Shown: positions 46,304 to 55,637 of the stretch, one piece after another
Layout of the letters: every line of letters begins with the position of its first letter
Numbering within the stretch: the first letter of the stretch is position 1
Source of the DNA: Dorea sp. AF36-15AT
GTDB taxonomy: Bacteria > Bacillota > Clostridia > Lachnospirales > Lachnospiraceae
DNA: 64,000 nucleotides
NCBI RefSeq assembly: GCF_003477705.1
Contig: NZ_QUDV01000001.1
Location: 620,001 to 684,000 of the forward strand
Reading direction: 5' to 3'
Notes under the pieces: model-generated
The model's database searches: none
The model's input: the letters and a program-made list of their open reading frames with translations, nothing else
Told to the model about the DNA's origin: nothing
Made by a program: the position numbers and the translations under genes

Positions 46304-49243
46304 TTAATCACTGTGTGATGACACAGTTACTTCATTTGCAGTTCCGGTAATCAATTCATCCGGATCTGTAATTCCATAATAGTATTCCATAACACCATCG
46401 CCGACTTCAGCTGCAAAGGTCGAACTGTATCCGTTTGCAATACGGATTGCTAATGCCACAGGCGTTTTATCGCCAGTATTGCCGGATGTAAATCCCACAA
46501 ATAATCCATGGTCCGGATGTGTGGTACTCTGCTGTGCAGTACCGGTTTTACCGGAAAGAGTAATATCACTGGATATGATCTTACCGAAAACGCCAGGATT
46601 GTTTGTGACAACCCCCTGCATTCCGGCATGTACCAGATCCCATGTATTCTTGGAGATTCCTTCAACAGTATTTTTTATCTTTGGTTCATTCTGCAGAATC
46701 ACATCGCCGTCAATATCTTCTACCCGGTCAATGAGACTCAGATCGTATACCGTTCCTTCGTTGGCAACTGCCGTGATATAACGGGCAAGCTGGCTGGTTG
46801 TATAGTTATTTGTACCCTGTCCCATTGCAGAACGTACAGAGTCTTCATCTGAAATCTGTGGATCAGTCTCTGGAATCTCCAGACCTGATGTGCTGTCCAG
46901 ACCAAACATAGTTGCATATTTCTTCAGTTTTTCTAATCCCTGCTCACTGGAATAGGTCTGTTTGATCACTTTGCCATCCTCATCATACTGCGGTTCAGCA
47001 TTTGGATTGGCTAATCCCAGATTATAACCCAGATTACAGAAGAATACGTTACATGAATTAGTAAGTGCACCAACTACATCCAGCGTTCCATGTGCATTTG
47101 GATATACCCAGCATTTAACGTTAGGTTCTACATTATCATAGATACCATCACATGTCACATAGGTGTCGGCAGAAATAGCCCCCTCTGTGAGCCCTGTAAT
47201 AGCTGCAAGCGGTTTGTAGGTGGAACCTGGTGCGGTCTTCTCCTGTGTAGCATTATTATAAAATGGACGTGACGAATCATTAATCAACTGGTTATAGTAT
47301 TCGCTGTCCATAGAATTGGCCAGTCTGTTATTATCATATCCCGGATAAGATACACAGGCCAGTACCTTACCGTTATCCGGGTCGGTTACAACCATAGATC
47401 CGGTACATGGTTCCAGACCGAGTTGCCCGGGAGTAATATCCAGAGTCTGAAGCTTGCCACGGATAAAATCATAAGCACTTACAGAACCTGATGCCAGTGC
47501 TTCATACTGACTGCTGTCATATTCCAGTACACCCTGTTCATACAGGATCATGGCAATTTCCTGACCGGAAACAGTTCCGGCTTTGATCATGTAGCGATAA
47601 ATAAGCTTATCAAAAGTCTTATCACTGGCAAGCCTGTCCTGAACATAATTAATGATTGCCTTGTAGATTTCTGATGCATCCGAATAAGCAGCAGCATTAT
47701 CTACATACTTCTGTAATCCGGAAGTATCGATCCAATTCTGGGAAATTGCATAGTTCAGATACGTATAGACATTGATCTGCTCATCTTCTTTCCAGTTCTT
47801 ATAAGTAGCATCACTTGTATCGATTGCATTCTGATCCAGTACACCATTCTGAGTAAGAATGTCATTGACAATATAAGACAGATAAGCCTGCTGTTCTCGT
47901 GGAAGATCTGTATAGAAAGCTGCATTAGCATCTTCCATAGTACTTTTAAGCTGATCTAATACCTGCTGCTTATAATCACTAAATGCTGATGCCACGCTTT
48001 GTTCTGCTTTTCCGGCATTTTTATCTGTGAAATGATCCATATCAATAATATCGTTAGCAATAAATTGATAATATATGTCACCACTGGCAACAATTACATC
48101 TGCAGCATCGGTACACTGGGAACGGTCATAATCCAGAACATCCGACATTTTGGCAAGCAGGATACCGGCAAGCTCCTGCTCCAGCATATCGTAAGCCGCT
48201 TTCTGCAAATCCGCATCAATGGTAAGATACAGGTCATTTCCTGCACTGGATTCCTTTACAGAGGTTGACTCGATCACCTTACCAACACTGTTAACGTATA
48301 GTTTCTTTTCTCCTTTTTCACCCTGCAGATACTGATCCATGATCTGTTCCAGGCCAGCTTTACCTACAGTATCCGTTAGAGAATATTTCTTCTGCTCCTT
48401 CTCACTGAGAGCGTCATATTCCTCCTGAGAAATCTGTCCGGTATAACCGATGATATTAGCAAAATATTTGCTGTCAGTATATCGTCTTAAAGAATCTTCT
48501 GCAATATCAACACCCGGAAGATCATCAATCGACTCCATGATAGCTGCAACTGTCTCGTCACTGACATCCTCTGCTACAGTAACAGGGATATATTTCTGGT
48601 AGCGGTTCAATCCGATCGCATAACGGATCGTTACCAATTTTAATACCTGTTCTTTATCCAGTTTTTTCTGGTTGATTCCGTATCCATAGGTCTTGTCTGT
48701 ACAGAGATAATCAATAATATCTGCTGCTGATTGATTACGCTGTTCATCCGATAACTTATCAATCGTATCAAGTCCATAGACATCAGCAATAAAACGAAGC
48801 TTCAGCGTCTCATTATCCATGGTAAATGCATACTCATCATTATCGAGCATGATACTGAAGTCGTGAATTACCGAGTCACCGTTACTTTCTACGATTTTGA
48901 TGATCTTCGTGATTTCTTTATTAAGTTCTTTGTTCTTGTCTGTGCTGTCACTGTAATTATCTTCAATGGTTACAGAATAAGCAAGTTCATTATAAGCAAG
49001 AAGCTTGCCATTCTTATCGTAGATATTACCGCGTGTTCCCTGCGTTACTCTCGTTTTTTGTATCTGCAGTTTATAATCATCCAGATATTGCTGCCCATTA
49101 ACAATCTGCAGATTAAACAAACGCCCCACAAGAATTGACGACATGATACAGAATACAATGATAAGCACAAATACACGTGTTCTTAAAATTTCTTCTATGC
49201 CGGCTTTCAGCCGTTCCCAAATACTATACAAATCTGCTTGCAC
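46304..49243 (-). CDS. mrdA: Elongation-specific class B penicillin-binding protein (PBP2), with large insertion
   Basis: A 979-residue class B transpeptidase, much longer than E. coli PBP2 (633). Transmembrane helix at about 23-42, pedestal domain, then the catalytic domain with Ser674-x-x-Lys677 (APGSTYKPLA), SCN at 730-732 and KTGT at 899-902. A helical Asp/Gln-rich insertion of about 250 residues (361-612) splits LTIDADLQKAAYDML from GSMVVTDPDNGKVLA, which are adjacent in E. coli. It partners RodA. The GTG start lies within the last 20 bases of mreD, with AAGGAAG upstream. Confidence 0.92.
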   Translation of the reverse strand: MQADLYSIWERLKAGIEEILRTRVFVLIIVFCIMSSILVGRLFNLQIVNGQQYLDDYKLQIQKTRVTQGTRGNIYDKNGKLLAYNELAYSVTIEDNYSDSTDKNKELNKEITKIIKIVESNGDSVIHDFSIMLDNDEYAFTMDNETLKLRFIADVYGLDTIDKLSDEQRNQSAADIIDYLCTDKTYGYGINQKKLDKEQVLKLVTIRYAIGLNRYQKYIPVTVAEDVSDETVAAIMESIDDLPGVDIAEDSLRRYTDSKYFANIIGYTGQISQEEYDALSEKEQKKYSLTDTVGKAGLEQIMDQYLQGEKGEKKLYVNSVGKVIESTSVKESSAGNDLYLTIDADLQKAAYDMLEQELAGILLAKMSDVLDYDRSQCTDAADVIVASGDIYYQFIANDIIDMDHFTDKNAGKAEQSVASAFSDYKQQVLDQLKSTMEDANAAFYTDLPREQQAYLSYIVNDILTQNGVLDQNAIDTSDATYKNWKEDEQINVYTYLNYAISQNWIDTSGLQKYVDNAAAYSDASEIYKAIINYVQDRLASDKTFDKLIYRYMIKAGTVSGQEIAMILYEQGVLEYDSSQYEALASGSVSAYDFIRGKLQTLDITPGQLGLEPCTGSMVVTDPDNGKVLACVSYPGYDNNRLANSMDSEYYNQLINDSSRPFYNNATQEKTAPGSTYKPLAAITGLTEGAISADTYVTCDGIYDNVEPNVKCWVYPNAHGTLDVVGALTNSCNVFFCNLGYNLGLANPNAEPQYDEDGKVIKQTYSSEQGLEKLKKYATMFGLDSTSGLEIPETDPQISDEDSVRSAMGQGTNNYTTSQLARYITAVANEGTVYDLSLIDRVEDIDGDVILQNEPKIKNTVEGISKNTWDLVHAGMQGVVTNNPGVFGKIISSDITLSGKTGTAQQSTTHPDHGLFVGFTSGNTGDKTPVALAIRIANGYSSTFAAEVGDGVMEYYYGITDPDELITGTANEVTVSSHSD

Positions 49244-49742
49244 TCCTTTGTTCTTCCTTTTCGAGCTTGCGATTAATGTGAAGAATAATCTGATACAGTA
49301 CGAGTGTTACCAGAATTGTGTATACAAGCTCAGGAAGCATGACATGTTCGAGAAACCAAATGAATTCAAATTCTCCCTTCAGCATGAACAGACATACATA
49401 TACGACCATGGAATAAATCAGGTCACTGATGCCGATCATGGCAAGCGGAAGTTTGATGTCATCCTCATAAAACATTCTCTGAAAAGAACCATTCATATAT
49501 CCGATCACGGTGTAGATCAGTGCATAAAAACCTATCAGACCTCCCCAGAAAATGTCTACCAGCAACCCACAGATGAATCCTACGCCCATTCCTTCTTTAC
49601 GTCCCCGCATAAATCCTATAGATGCCGTAATAGCAATCAACAGGTTCGGGCGTATTCCAGAAAAGGTAAGCCTGCCAAAAATTGTAGACTGCAGAAGGAA
49701 AGCTGCTATTATGAAAATACATGTAATGATCTTTCTCTTCAT
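49224..49742 (-). CDS. mreD: Rod shape-determining protein MreD
   Basis: A 172-residue membrane protein with about five helices; SGIRPNLLIAITASIGFMRG and GFICGLLVDIFWG are family-typical. It belongs to the elongasome with MreB, MreC, RodA and PBP2, and its gene follows mreC by four bases. AAGGGGA precedes the ATG. Confidence 0.92.
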   Translation of the reverse strand: MKRKIITCIFIIAAFLLQSTIFGRLTFSGIRPNLLIAITASIGFMRGRKEGMGVGFICGLLVDIFWGGLIGFYALIYTVIGYMNGSFQRMFYEDDIKLPLAMIGISDLIYSMVVYVCLFMLKGEFEFIWFLEHVMLPELVYTILVTLVLYQIILHINRKLEKEEQRSASRFV

Positions 49743-49746
49743 AGTA

Positions 49747-50622
49747 TTATTCCCCTTTGGAATCAGATGAGTTCTGTGTCAGATCCTCTTTTGTAGAAGT
49801 GATAACCAGAACTTCCTGAATATTAGAAAAATCCACTGCAGGAGTAATATATCCGGATCTGGTCAGGTTATTGGAATCCACCTCAATCTCACTGATATAT
49901 CCTATAAAAAGTCCCTGCAGGTACTTGGAACTTATATGTGAAGTAACTACCTGTTCGCCCACTTCTATCTTATGATCGTTGTTTGGCAGCTTTTCAAATC
50001 GGATGCGACCATCACTCATAAGCTTCAGATCACCGCGTACCATACACAGATCCGAGGTAGAAAGTGTCATACCGCTGACATTACTTTCATCATCGATGAT
50101 GGAACGAACCTGCGCATAGTCAGGTCCAACTTCTGTAACGATACCGGCAAGACCACTTCCGGCAAGTACATTCATATCAACTTTGATACCATCATTACTT
50201 CCTTTATCAATGGTAAATGTACTAAACCAGTTGGAACCGCTGCTTGCAATCACATGAGCACCTACTTTTTTGTAATCCGCATAATTCTGATCCAGTTTAT
50301 ACAGTTCCTGCAGACGTTCCAGCTCGTACTGTTCCTGACGAAGTCTGGTATTGTCAATGGTCATATCATCAAGCTTGGACTGAAGTTCTTCATTCTCCTT
50401 TTTCAGATCATCAAGAGTTTTAAAGTTATCTTTCATGTCGCCTGTCCAGCGTCCGATATATCCGATTCCTTTCTGCATAGGAATGATGGTATAATTGGCC
50501 ACAAAACTAAGAGGACCTTTACCACCTGTGAGCTGCTCTGCACCCATCAATATCCCACAGACTACGATCAGAATCAGCAGTATATATTTACTTGGAATCC
50601 TGTTTTGATTCTTAATCTTCAT
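49747..50622 (-). CDS. mreC: Rod shape-determining protein MreC
   Basis: A 291-residue MreC: one transmembrane helix at about 12-30, a coiled coil at about 65-105 (FKTLDDLKKENEELQSKLDD), then the two-barrel periplasmic-type domain (SSGSNWFSTFTIDKGSNDGI; AGSGLAGIVTEVGPDYAQV). It scaffolds PBP2/RodA activation. Confidence 0.95.
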   Translation of the reverse strand: MKIKNQNRIPSKYILLILIVVCGILMGAEQLTGGKGPLSFVANYTIIPMQKGIGYIGRWTGDMKDNFKTLDDLKKENEELQSKLDDMTIDNTRLRQEQYELERLQELYKLDQNYADYKKVGAHVIASSGSNWFSTFTIDKGSNDGIKVDMNVLAGSGLAGIVTEVGPDYAQVRSIIDDESNVSGMTLSTSDLCMVRGDLKLMSDGRIRFEKLPNNDHKIEVGEQVVTSHISSKYLQGLFIGYISEIEVDSNNLTRSGYITPAVDFSNIQEVLVITSTKEDLTQNSSDSKGE

Positions 50623-50623
50623 A

Positions 50624-51646
50624 TTATCTCATCCACCTATAATTATCTTCGATCATTGAATAAGCAAGTTTTTTCAGATCCTTTGAACCTATGATATTCT
50701 TAAGTCCTGTCACAGCACAGATATCAGGATCGATTGCTGTATGTGTTCGTATACCGGTCATTTCCTCCAGATATAATTCTAATCCCGGCAAATTAGCAAC
50801 GCCGCCTGTCAGAAATATACCATTTCTGCGAATAGATTTACGAATCTCCGGAGGAGTACGGTCCATCAAAGCCATGATTGCCTGTACACACTGTTCCAAA
50901 GGTTCTTTTACTGCTGCGCGCACCAGATTAATAGAAATCTCACGTCGCTGCGGAATACCTGTGATCAGATCTCTTCCAGCAGCAGTCATAACTGCATTAT
51001 CATCATCGCTGAATACACCAAAATTTCGGCGAAGCGTTTCCGCTGTCTGATGACCGATCAGAAAATCGTGGTTATATCGCACTAGCTGTGCAACAGCCTG
51101 ATCCAGATCACTGCCGCCTACCTTGAGCAGCTGATTCAGCACGAGACCTCCACCTGCTATAATAGAAAGTTCTGTTGTAGCACCACCAAAATTCACAATA
51201 AAAAGACCTTTTGTATTCTCTACATCAAGATTCAGTCCGATTGCATCCGCAATACCTCTTTCTACTATATTAACTTCTCTTGCCCGGGCTGTCGAATGAA
51301 CCACAAGATCAAAGAATGCTTTTTTTTCTACTTCTGTTACATCCGTTGGAACCGCAATAACATATGCAGAACCTCTGGCAAAATGCCGTTCTTTTTTCAA
51401 AAGATTCTGAAGAAGATACTGCATATCGTTGAATCTGGATATAACGCCATTCTCCATTGGAAACTGTACCTGAATATCCGGCGGTGTTTTTTCATACATC
51501 TCGTATGCCTGATCACCGACAGCAAATATCTCTCGATCCTCTTTGATGGCAATTACATTCTTCTCTTTCCAGATCGTATCTGATTTTTTATCATAAACTT
51601 TGATCTCATAAGACCCGAGATCAAGACCGTAAACATTTTTAGCCAT
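50624..51646 (-). CDS. mreB: Actin-like protein MreB, divergent
   Basis: A 340-residue actin-family ATPase in the mreBCD position. Phosphate 1 is GLDLGSYEIKVY and phosphate 2 is VNFGGATTELSII, unlike the canonical GIDLGTANT and VDIGGGTTD/E; the adenosine motif reads LTGGVANLPG. Core residues for nucleotide binding remain, so it may still polymerise. Start ATG 51646 is eight bases from GGA; the GTG at 51652 overlaps the radC stop. A second, canonical MreB elsewhere in the genome is possible. Confidence 0.88.
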   Translation of the reverse strand: MAKNVYGLDLGSYEIKVYDKKSDTIWKEKNVIAIKEDREIFAVGDQAYEMYEKTPPDIQVQFPMENGVISRFNDMQYLLQNLLKKERHFARGSAYVIAVPTDVTEVEKKAFFDLVVHSTARAREVNIVERGIADAIGLNLDVENTKGLFIVNFGGATTELSIIAGGGLVLNQLLKVGGSDLDQAVAQLVRYNHDFLIGHQTAETLRRNFGVFSDDDNAVMTAAGRDLITGIPQRREISINLVRAAVKEPLEQCVQAIMALMDRTPPEIRKSIRRNGIFLTGGVANLPGLELYLEEMTGIRTHTAIDPDICAVTGLKNIIGSKDLKKLAYSMIEDNYRWMR

Positions 51647-51648
51647 TG

Positions 51649-52356
51649 TCACTGTCCTTTCACACGAAGCAGTTCCTGCTCTGAAAAACTGATATAACAG
51701 TTATCTCCCATAACAATGTGATCCAGTAATTCTATACCGATCAGTTCACCTGCCTGACGGATTCGCTCAGTCAGCAGCATATCTTCTCTGCTAGGTGTCG
51801 GATCACCACTGGGATGATTATGCAGTAATATAATGGAAACTGCATTCTTTTGTAAAGCTTCTATAAATAACTCTCTCGGCGTGATCAGTGCAGCGTTCAC
51901 TGTACCTTTGGAAATATCTGTCTCGCCGATTAGTCGGGATTTCGAATTTAACATCAGGAGTTTCATAATCTCCTGCTTTTCATGTCTCATATCCTCCATA
52001 TAATATCTGGCAATGGAAGATGGACACGTAAACTGCAGCATCTCACATGCCTCTGCCTTAGCAAGGCGTTTGGCAAGTTCTGAGATACAAAGAATCTGTA
52101 TGGACTTGACTCTGCCGATTCCACGGATCTTTTTCAGACGTTCTTTGCTGAACCGGTGAATGCCAAGCAAACCATCCTCTCCGGCATAATACAGAATCCG
52201 CCTGGACAGATCCAGTGCATTTTCACCGTGACTGCCGGTACGCAGAAGCACAGCTAAAAGCTCTGTGTCAGTCAGATGCGATGCTCCAAACTGTTCACAT
52301 TTCTCGTAGGGACGTTCAGATTCTGATAGTGATTTCATGGTATTTGTAAGACTCAT
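51649..52356 (-). CDS. radC: RadC-family JAB1/MPN domain protein
   Basis: A 235-residue RadC: N-terminal helix-hairpin-helix region (LTDTELLAVLLRTG; IRGIGRVKSIQIL) and C-terminal JAMM metalloprotease-like domain with ILLHNHPSGDPTPSREDM carrying HxHx(7)D. Despite the name its repair role is unproven. It directly precedes mreB, the standard Firmicutes arrangement. Confidence 0.94.
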   Translation of the reverse strand: MSLTNTMKSLSESERPYEKCEQFGASHLTDTELLAVLLRTGSHGENALDLSRRILYYAGEDGLLGIHRFSKERLKKIRGIGRVKSIQILCISELAKRLAKAEACEMLQFTCPSSIARYYMEDMRHEKQEIMKLLMLNSKSRLIGETDISKGTVNAALITPRELFIEALQKNAVSIILLHNHPSGDPTPSREDMLLTERIRQAGELIGIELLDHIVMGDNCYISFSEQELLRVKGQ

Positions 52357-52401
52357 TTCTTTTGTAGATCTCTAATGACTCTCCCCGGAAGACATCCCCC
52401 T

Positions 52402-52662
52402 TTACATGAAACGGTAAATGATGATTGCAAGAACAATACCGATAATGCTCGAAATCGTAATCTTTATCGTAAGACCAAAGGTGATTATCAGAATACCCAG
52501 ATCAAGTATGATCGGCTTTTCAACTCCAAAGGTCTGTCCATAGGCAAGCCAGCCAACAGCTGATGAGCCTTCTGCCAGCATACCAATAAAGCCGCCAAGC
52601 ACAAGTCCCGCCAGAATAAGCAAAAACAAAGCCCAGGAATTCTTACTTCCTGCTCCTCTCAT
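52402..52662 (-). CDS. DUF4321 small membrane protein
   Basis: An 86-residue protein with two or three hydrophobic helices (LFLLILAGLVLGGFIGML; IIITFGLTIKITISSIIGI). It fits DUF4321, a lineage-typical neighbour of radC/mreB of unknown function. ATG 52662 has AGGAGGAG upstream; the upstream in-frame extension lacks a binding site. Confidence 0.8.
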   Translation of the reverse strand: MRGAGSKNSWALFLLILAGLVLGGFIGMLAEGSSAVGWLAYGQTFGVEKPIILDLGILIITFGLTIKITISSIIGIVLAIIIYRFM

Positions 52663-52755
52663 ATATACTCCTCCTCGTATCGTTTTCCTAAAAAACTCAA
52701 TATATTTTAACACATTTCAAAAATAGTGTATAGACTAATCCATCTAAAAATTTTC

Positions 52756-54378
52756 TTAATCATGTTGCTGTCTGTCGAATGGCTGATATTTTTGAACGAT
52801 CTTTTCAGCAACTTTAATGCCATCCATTGCAGCTGAAGTAATGCCTCCTGCATAGCCTGCACCCTCCCCGCAAGGATAAAGTCCGCGGATCTCGCTTTGC
52901 AGAGACTGGTCTCTCAATATACGTACCGGTGATGAAGTACGACTCTCTACACCCGATACAATGGCATCCTTTCTCGCATATCCCGGAATCTTACGATCAA
53001 ACTTGTGAATAGTCTCTTCCAGATCATGACTGATAAATTCAGGGAAAATATTTCGTACATTTGCAAGTTCATACAGCCCACGCATCTGCGGTTTCACTTC
53101 ACCAAAGGCAGTCGATGTTTCATTCTTACAGAAATCTGTAAACTGCTGTACCGGAATCTTTCCGCCAGCTGCTTCGTAGGCGCGGTGTTCCAGGTTTCTC
53201 TGAAATTCCACACCGGCAAGCACGTCTTCTCCCGGAAAATCTTCCGGACGCACTGTGATGATTACAGCACTGTTGGCATTTTCACCTGAACGGTCATGAT
53301 AACTCATGCCATTGACTGCGAGCATCTCTTTTTCTGAAGATGCATTCACTACGTAACCACCTGGACACATGCAGAAAGTATAACCACTTCTTCCCGATTC
53401 TAACTGTGCGGTAAGTTTGTAATCAGCTGCCGGCAGATGATTTCCCCTTTTCTGACCGTACTGCGCCAGGTCGATCATTTCCTGCGGATGTTCCATACGA
53501 ATGCCGACTGCAAAGGCCTTGGCTTCCATAGGAACCTGTTTGTCATTCAGTACCTGAAAAGTATCTCTGGCGCTGTGACCAATTGCGAGTACAATAGTTT
53601 CTGCATCCAGTCTGTATTCTTTTCTGTCACGGGTATCGGTTACCGTCAGTCCGGTAATTTTTCCGTTTTCAAATGTAAAATCGGTTACCTGACTGTAAAA
53701 ATGTACGTTGCCTCCATTTGCCAGAATCTTTTTACGCATGTTTTTTACCACTTTCGCAAGTACATCGGTACCGATATGTGGTTTGTTCCTATACAAGATT
53801 TCTTTCGATGCACCATTTGCCACAAAGATTTCCAGTACTTTGTGGTTGCGTCCCATCGGATCTTTGACCAGCGTATTTAATTTTCCATCCGAAAATGTAC
53901 CTGCACCGCCTTCTCCAAACTGTACGTTGGATCTGGTATCCAGTTCACCTGTTTCCCAGAAGTGTTCAACATCCTGACACCTGGTATCTACATCAGCACC
54001 TCGCTCCAGAAGTATCGGCCGGTAACCTAGTTCTGCAAGCATATATGTACAAAACATGCCCGCAGGACCACACCCGATCACGACCGGACGATGGATCAGT
54101 GGTTCTGTACCTTCCTGCGGATAGCTGTATTCTTTCCATTCAGCCTTGCAAATATCTTTATTCTTGTTTTTTTGAAGGATGGAAGCCTCTCCGGAGACTT
54201 CAACATCTACCGTATAAGTATAGAAGAGATCTGGTTTTTTCCTGGCATCCAGTGATTGTTTGCGGATAATATAGGAAACACACTGCCCGGGTTTCAGGTG
54301 CAGTGTGTGCTGAATTTTCTTCTTCAGATCTTCTTCTGTATGGTCAATCTTCAATTTTAATTGTCTGATTCGAATCAT
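52756..54378 (-). CDS. FAD-dependent oxidoreductase, COG2509 type
   Basis: A 540-residue flavoprotein. An N-terminal ferredoxin-like domain of about 85 residues (IRQLKLKIDHTEEDLKKKIQ) precedes the dinucleotide-binding VVIGCGPAGMFCTYMLAELG, then FGEGGAGTFSDGKLNT and the late PCGEGAGYAGGITSAAMDG. Matches the uncharacterised NAD/FAD-utilising dehydrogenase family. Substrate unknown. ATG 54378 has AGGAG upstream and lies two bases after the stop of the next flavoprotein gene. Confidence 0.86.
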   Translation of the reverse strand: MIRIRQLKLKIDHTEEDLKKKIQHTLHLKPGQCVSYIIRKQSLDARKKPDLFYTYTVDVEVSGEASILQKNKNKDICKAEWKEYSYPQEGTEPLIHRPVVIGCGPAGMFCTYMLAELGYRPILLERGADVDTRCQDVEHFWETGELDTRSNVQFGEGGAGTFSDGKLNTLVKDPMGRNHKVLEIFVANGASKEILYRNKPHIGTDVLAKVVKNMRKKILANGGNVHFYSQVTDFTFENGKITGLTVTDTRDRKEYRLDAETIVLAIGHSARDTFQVLNDKQVPMEAKAFAVGIRMEHPQEMIDLAQYGQKRGNHLPAADYKLTAQLESGRSGYTFCMCPGGYVVNASSEKEMLAVNGMSYHDRSGENANSAVIITVRPEDFPGEDVLAGVEFQRNLEHRAYEAAGGKIPVQQFTDFCKNETSTAFGEVKPQMRGLYELANVRNIFPEFISHDLEETIHKFDRKIPGYARKDAIVSGVESRTSSPVRILRDQSLQSEIRGLYPCGEGAGYAGGITSAAMDGIKVAEKIVQKYQPFDRQQHD

Positions 54379-54380
54379 AA

Positions 54381-55607
54381 TTACTCCTCTTCTGCTGCAG
54401 AGGTTCCTGCAAGCGTACCGGTGGCCCATGCAAAATGCAGATTATAACCACCACAGATTCCATCAATATCTAATAATTCACCTGTCAGATAAAGACCTTT
54501 TACAAGTTTCGATTCCATAGTGTGCGAATCAACTTCTGTAGTCCTTACCCCACCGGCACAGATCTGCGCCTTTTCAAATCCGTTTGTTTCCGTTACATTT
54601 ACACGGAATCCTTTGCAAATTTTAATCATCTGATTCCATTTATCTTCTGGAACCTTTACCGCCCATAGCTTTTTATCAATGCCACAGAGATTAAGCAAAA
54701 CAGGAATCAGTTTCGCCGGTAATATGGAATTAAAGCATTCTTCAGCCGTACGGTAGGCGTAATGTTCTTTCCGTCTGGTCATTTCTGCCGCAAAATCGTC
54801 ATTACTCATAGAAGGCACCAGATCCAACAGAACTGCGACTTTCTTTTTTTGTAACAATGCTTTGGATGCATAACGACTGACCTGAAATACCGGAATGCCT
54901 GAAATGCCATAGTCTGTAAATTGTAATTCACCTGTATCCTGATCAATTAACCTTCCATCAATATATAATTGCACGGTGGCTCCAGTTCGGATTCCGGCCA
55001 GTTTCTTAAAATATTTTTCATCGGAACGAAGCGCCATGAGTGCGGGTACCACTGAAGAAATATTGTGTCCCAACATTTTTGCAAGTGTATATCCACTTCC
55101 GTCGCTTCCGGATATCTGAGACGCTTTGCTGCCGCAGGCAAGGATTACACGATCCGCAGTATATATTTTTTTATTTTCTTTGCAGTGTATCTGAAAATGC
55201 TGCTTTTTCTTTATCTGATCTACTGACACGCTATTAATTATTTTTACGCCTGCCTGTTTCGCTTCCAGTTCCAGTGCGTCCCGTACGGCAGATGCCTGAT
55301 CATTAAGTGGATACACATAGTCACCGCGGCATTTTGTAATTATTCCAAGACTTTTAAACAAGGCGAGTGCATCGTCGATCTGAAACCTGGACAGTACAGG
55401 TCTGATAAAAGTCTGATCATCCCCTCGGTAACATTTTTCTGTAATTTGAAGATTAGTCAGATTGCATCTTCCGTTTCCGGTAGACAGTATTTTTTTGCCG
55501 GGACGGTCATTCTGTTCTAATACAGTAACTTCAGCCCCATTTCTCGCAGCAGTGATCGCGGCAGTCATACCCGATGCACCACCGCCGATTACAATAATTC
55601 TCTGCAT
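54381..55607 (-). CDS. NAD(P)/FAD-dependent oxidoreductase, HI0933/BaiN family
   Basis: A 408-residue flavoprotein with the Rossmann motif IVIGGGASGMTAAITAA, GKKILSTGNGRCNLTN and the C-terminal FAD loop GICGGYNLHFAWATG. The family includes BaiN, proposed in bile-acid 7-dehydroxylation by Clostridium scindens, but most members are broad and uncharacterised, so bile-acid activity is not implied. It is transcribed just before the COG2509 flavoprotein; both may share a redox role. Confidence 0.87.
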   Translation of the reverse strand: MQRIIVIGGGASGMTAAITAARNGAEVTVLEQNDRPGKKILSTGNGRCNLTNLQITEKCYRGDDQTFIRPVLSRFQIDDALALFKSLGIITKCRGDYVYPLNDQASAVRDALELEAKQAGVKIINSVSVDQIKKKQHFQIHCKENKKIYTADRVILACGSKASQISGSDGSGYTLAKMLGHNISSVVPALMALRSDEKYFKKLAGIRTGATVQLYIDGRLIDQDTGELQFTDYGISGIPVFQVSRYASKALLQKKKVAVLLDLVPSMSNDDFAAEMTRRKEHYAYRTAEECFNSILPAKLIPVLLNLCGIDKKLWAVKVPEDKWNQMIKICKGFRVNVTETNGFEKAQICAGGVRTTEVDSHTMESKLVKGLYLTGELLDIDGICGGYNLHFAWATGTLAGTSAAEEE

Positions 55608-55637
55608 AGAACCGTTCCTCCCTTTGCAGTACCAATA

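Noticed and set aside
49143..49796. 217-residue plus-strand ORF across mreD
   Set aside because: It is antisense to well-supported mreD and PBP2 ends and has no motif or start signal.
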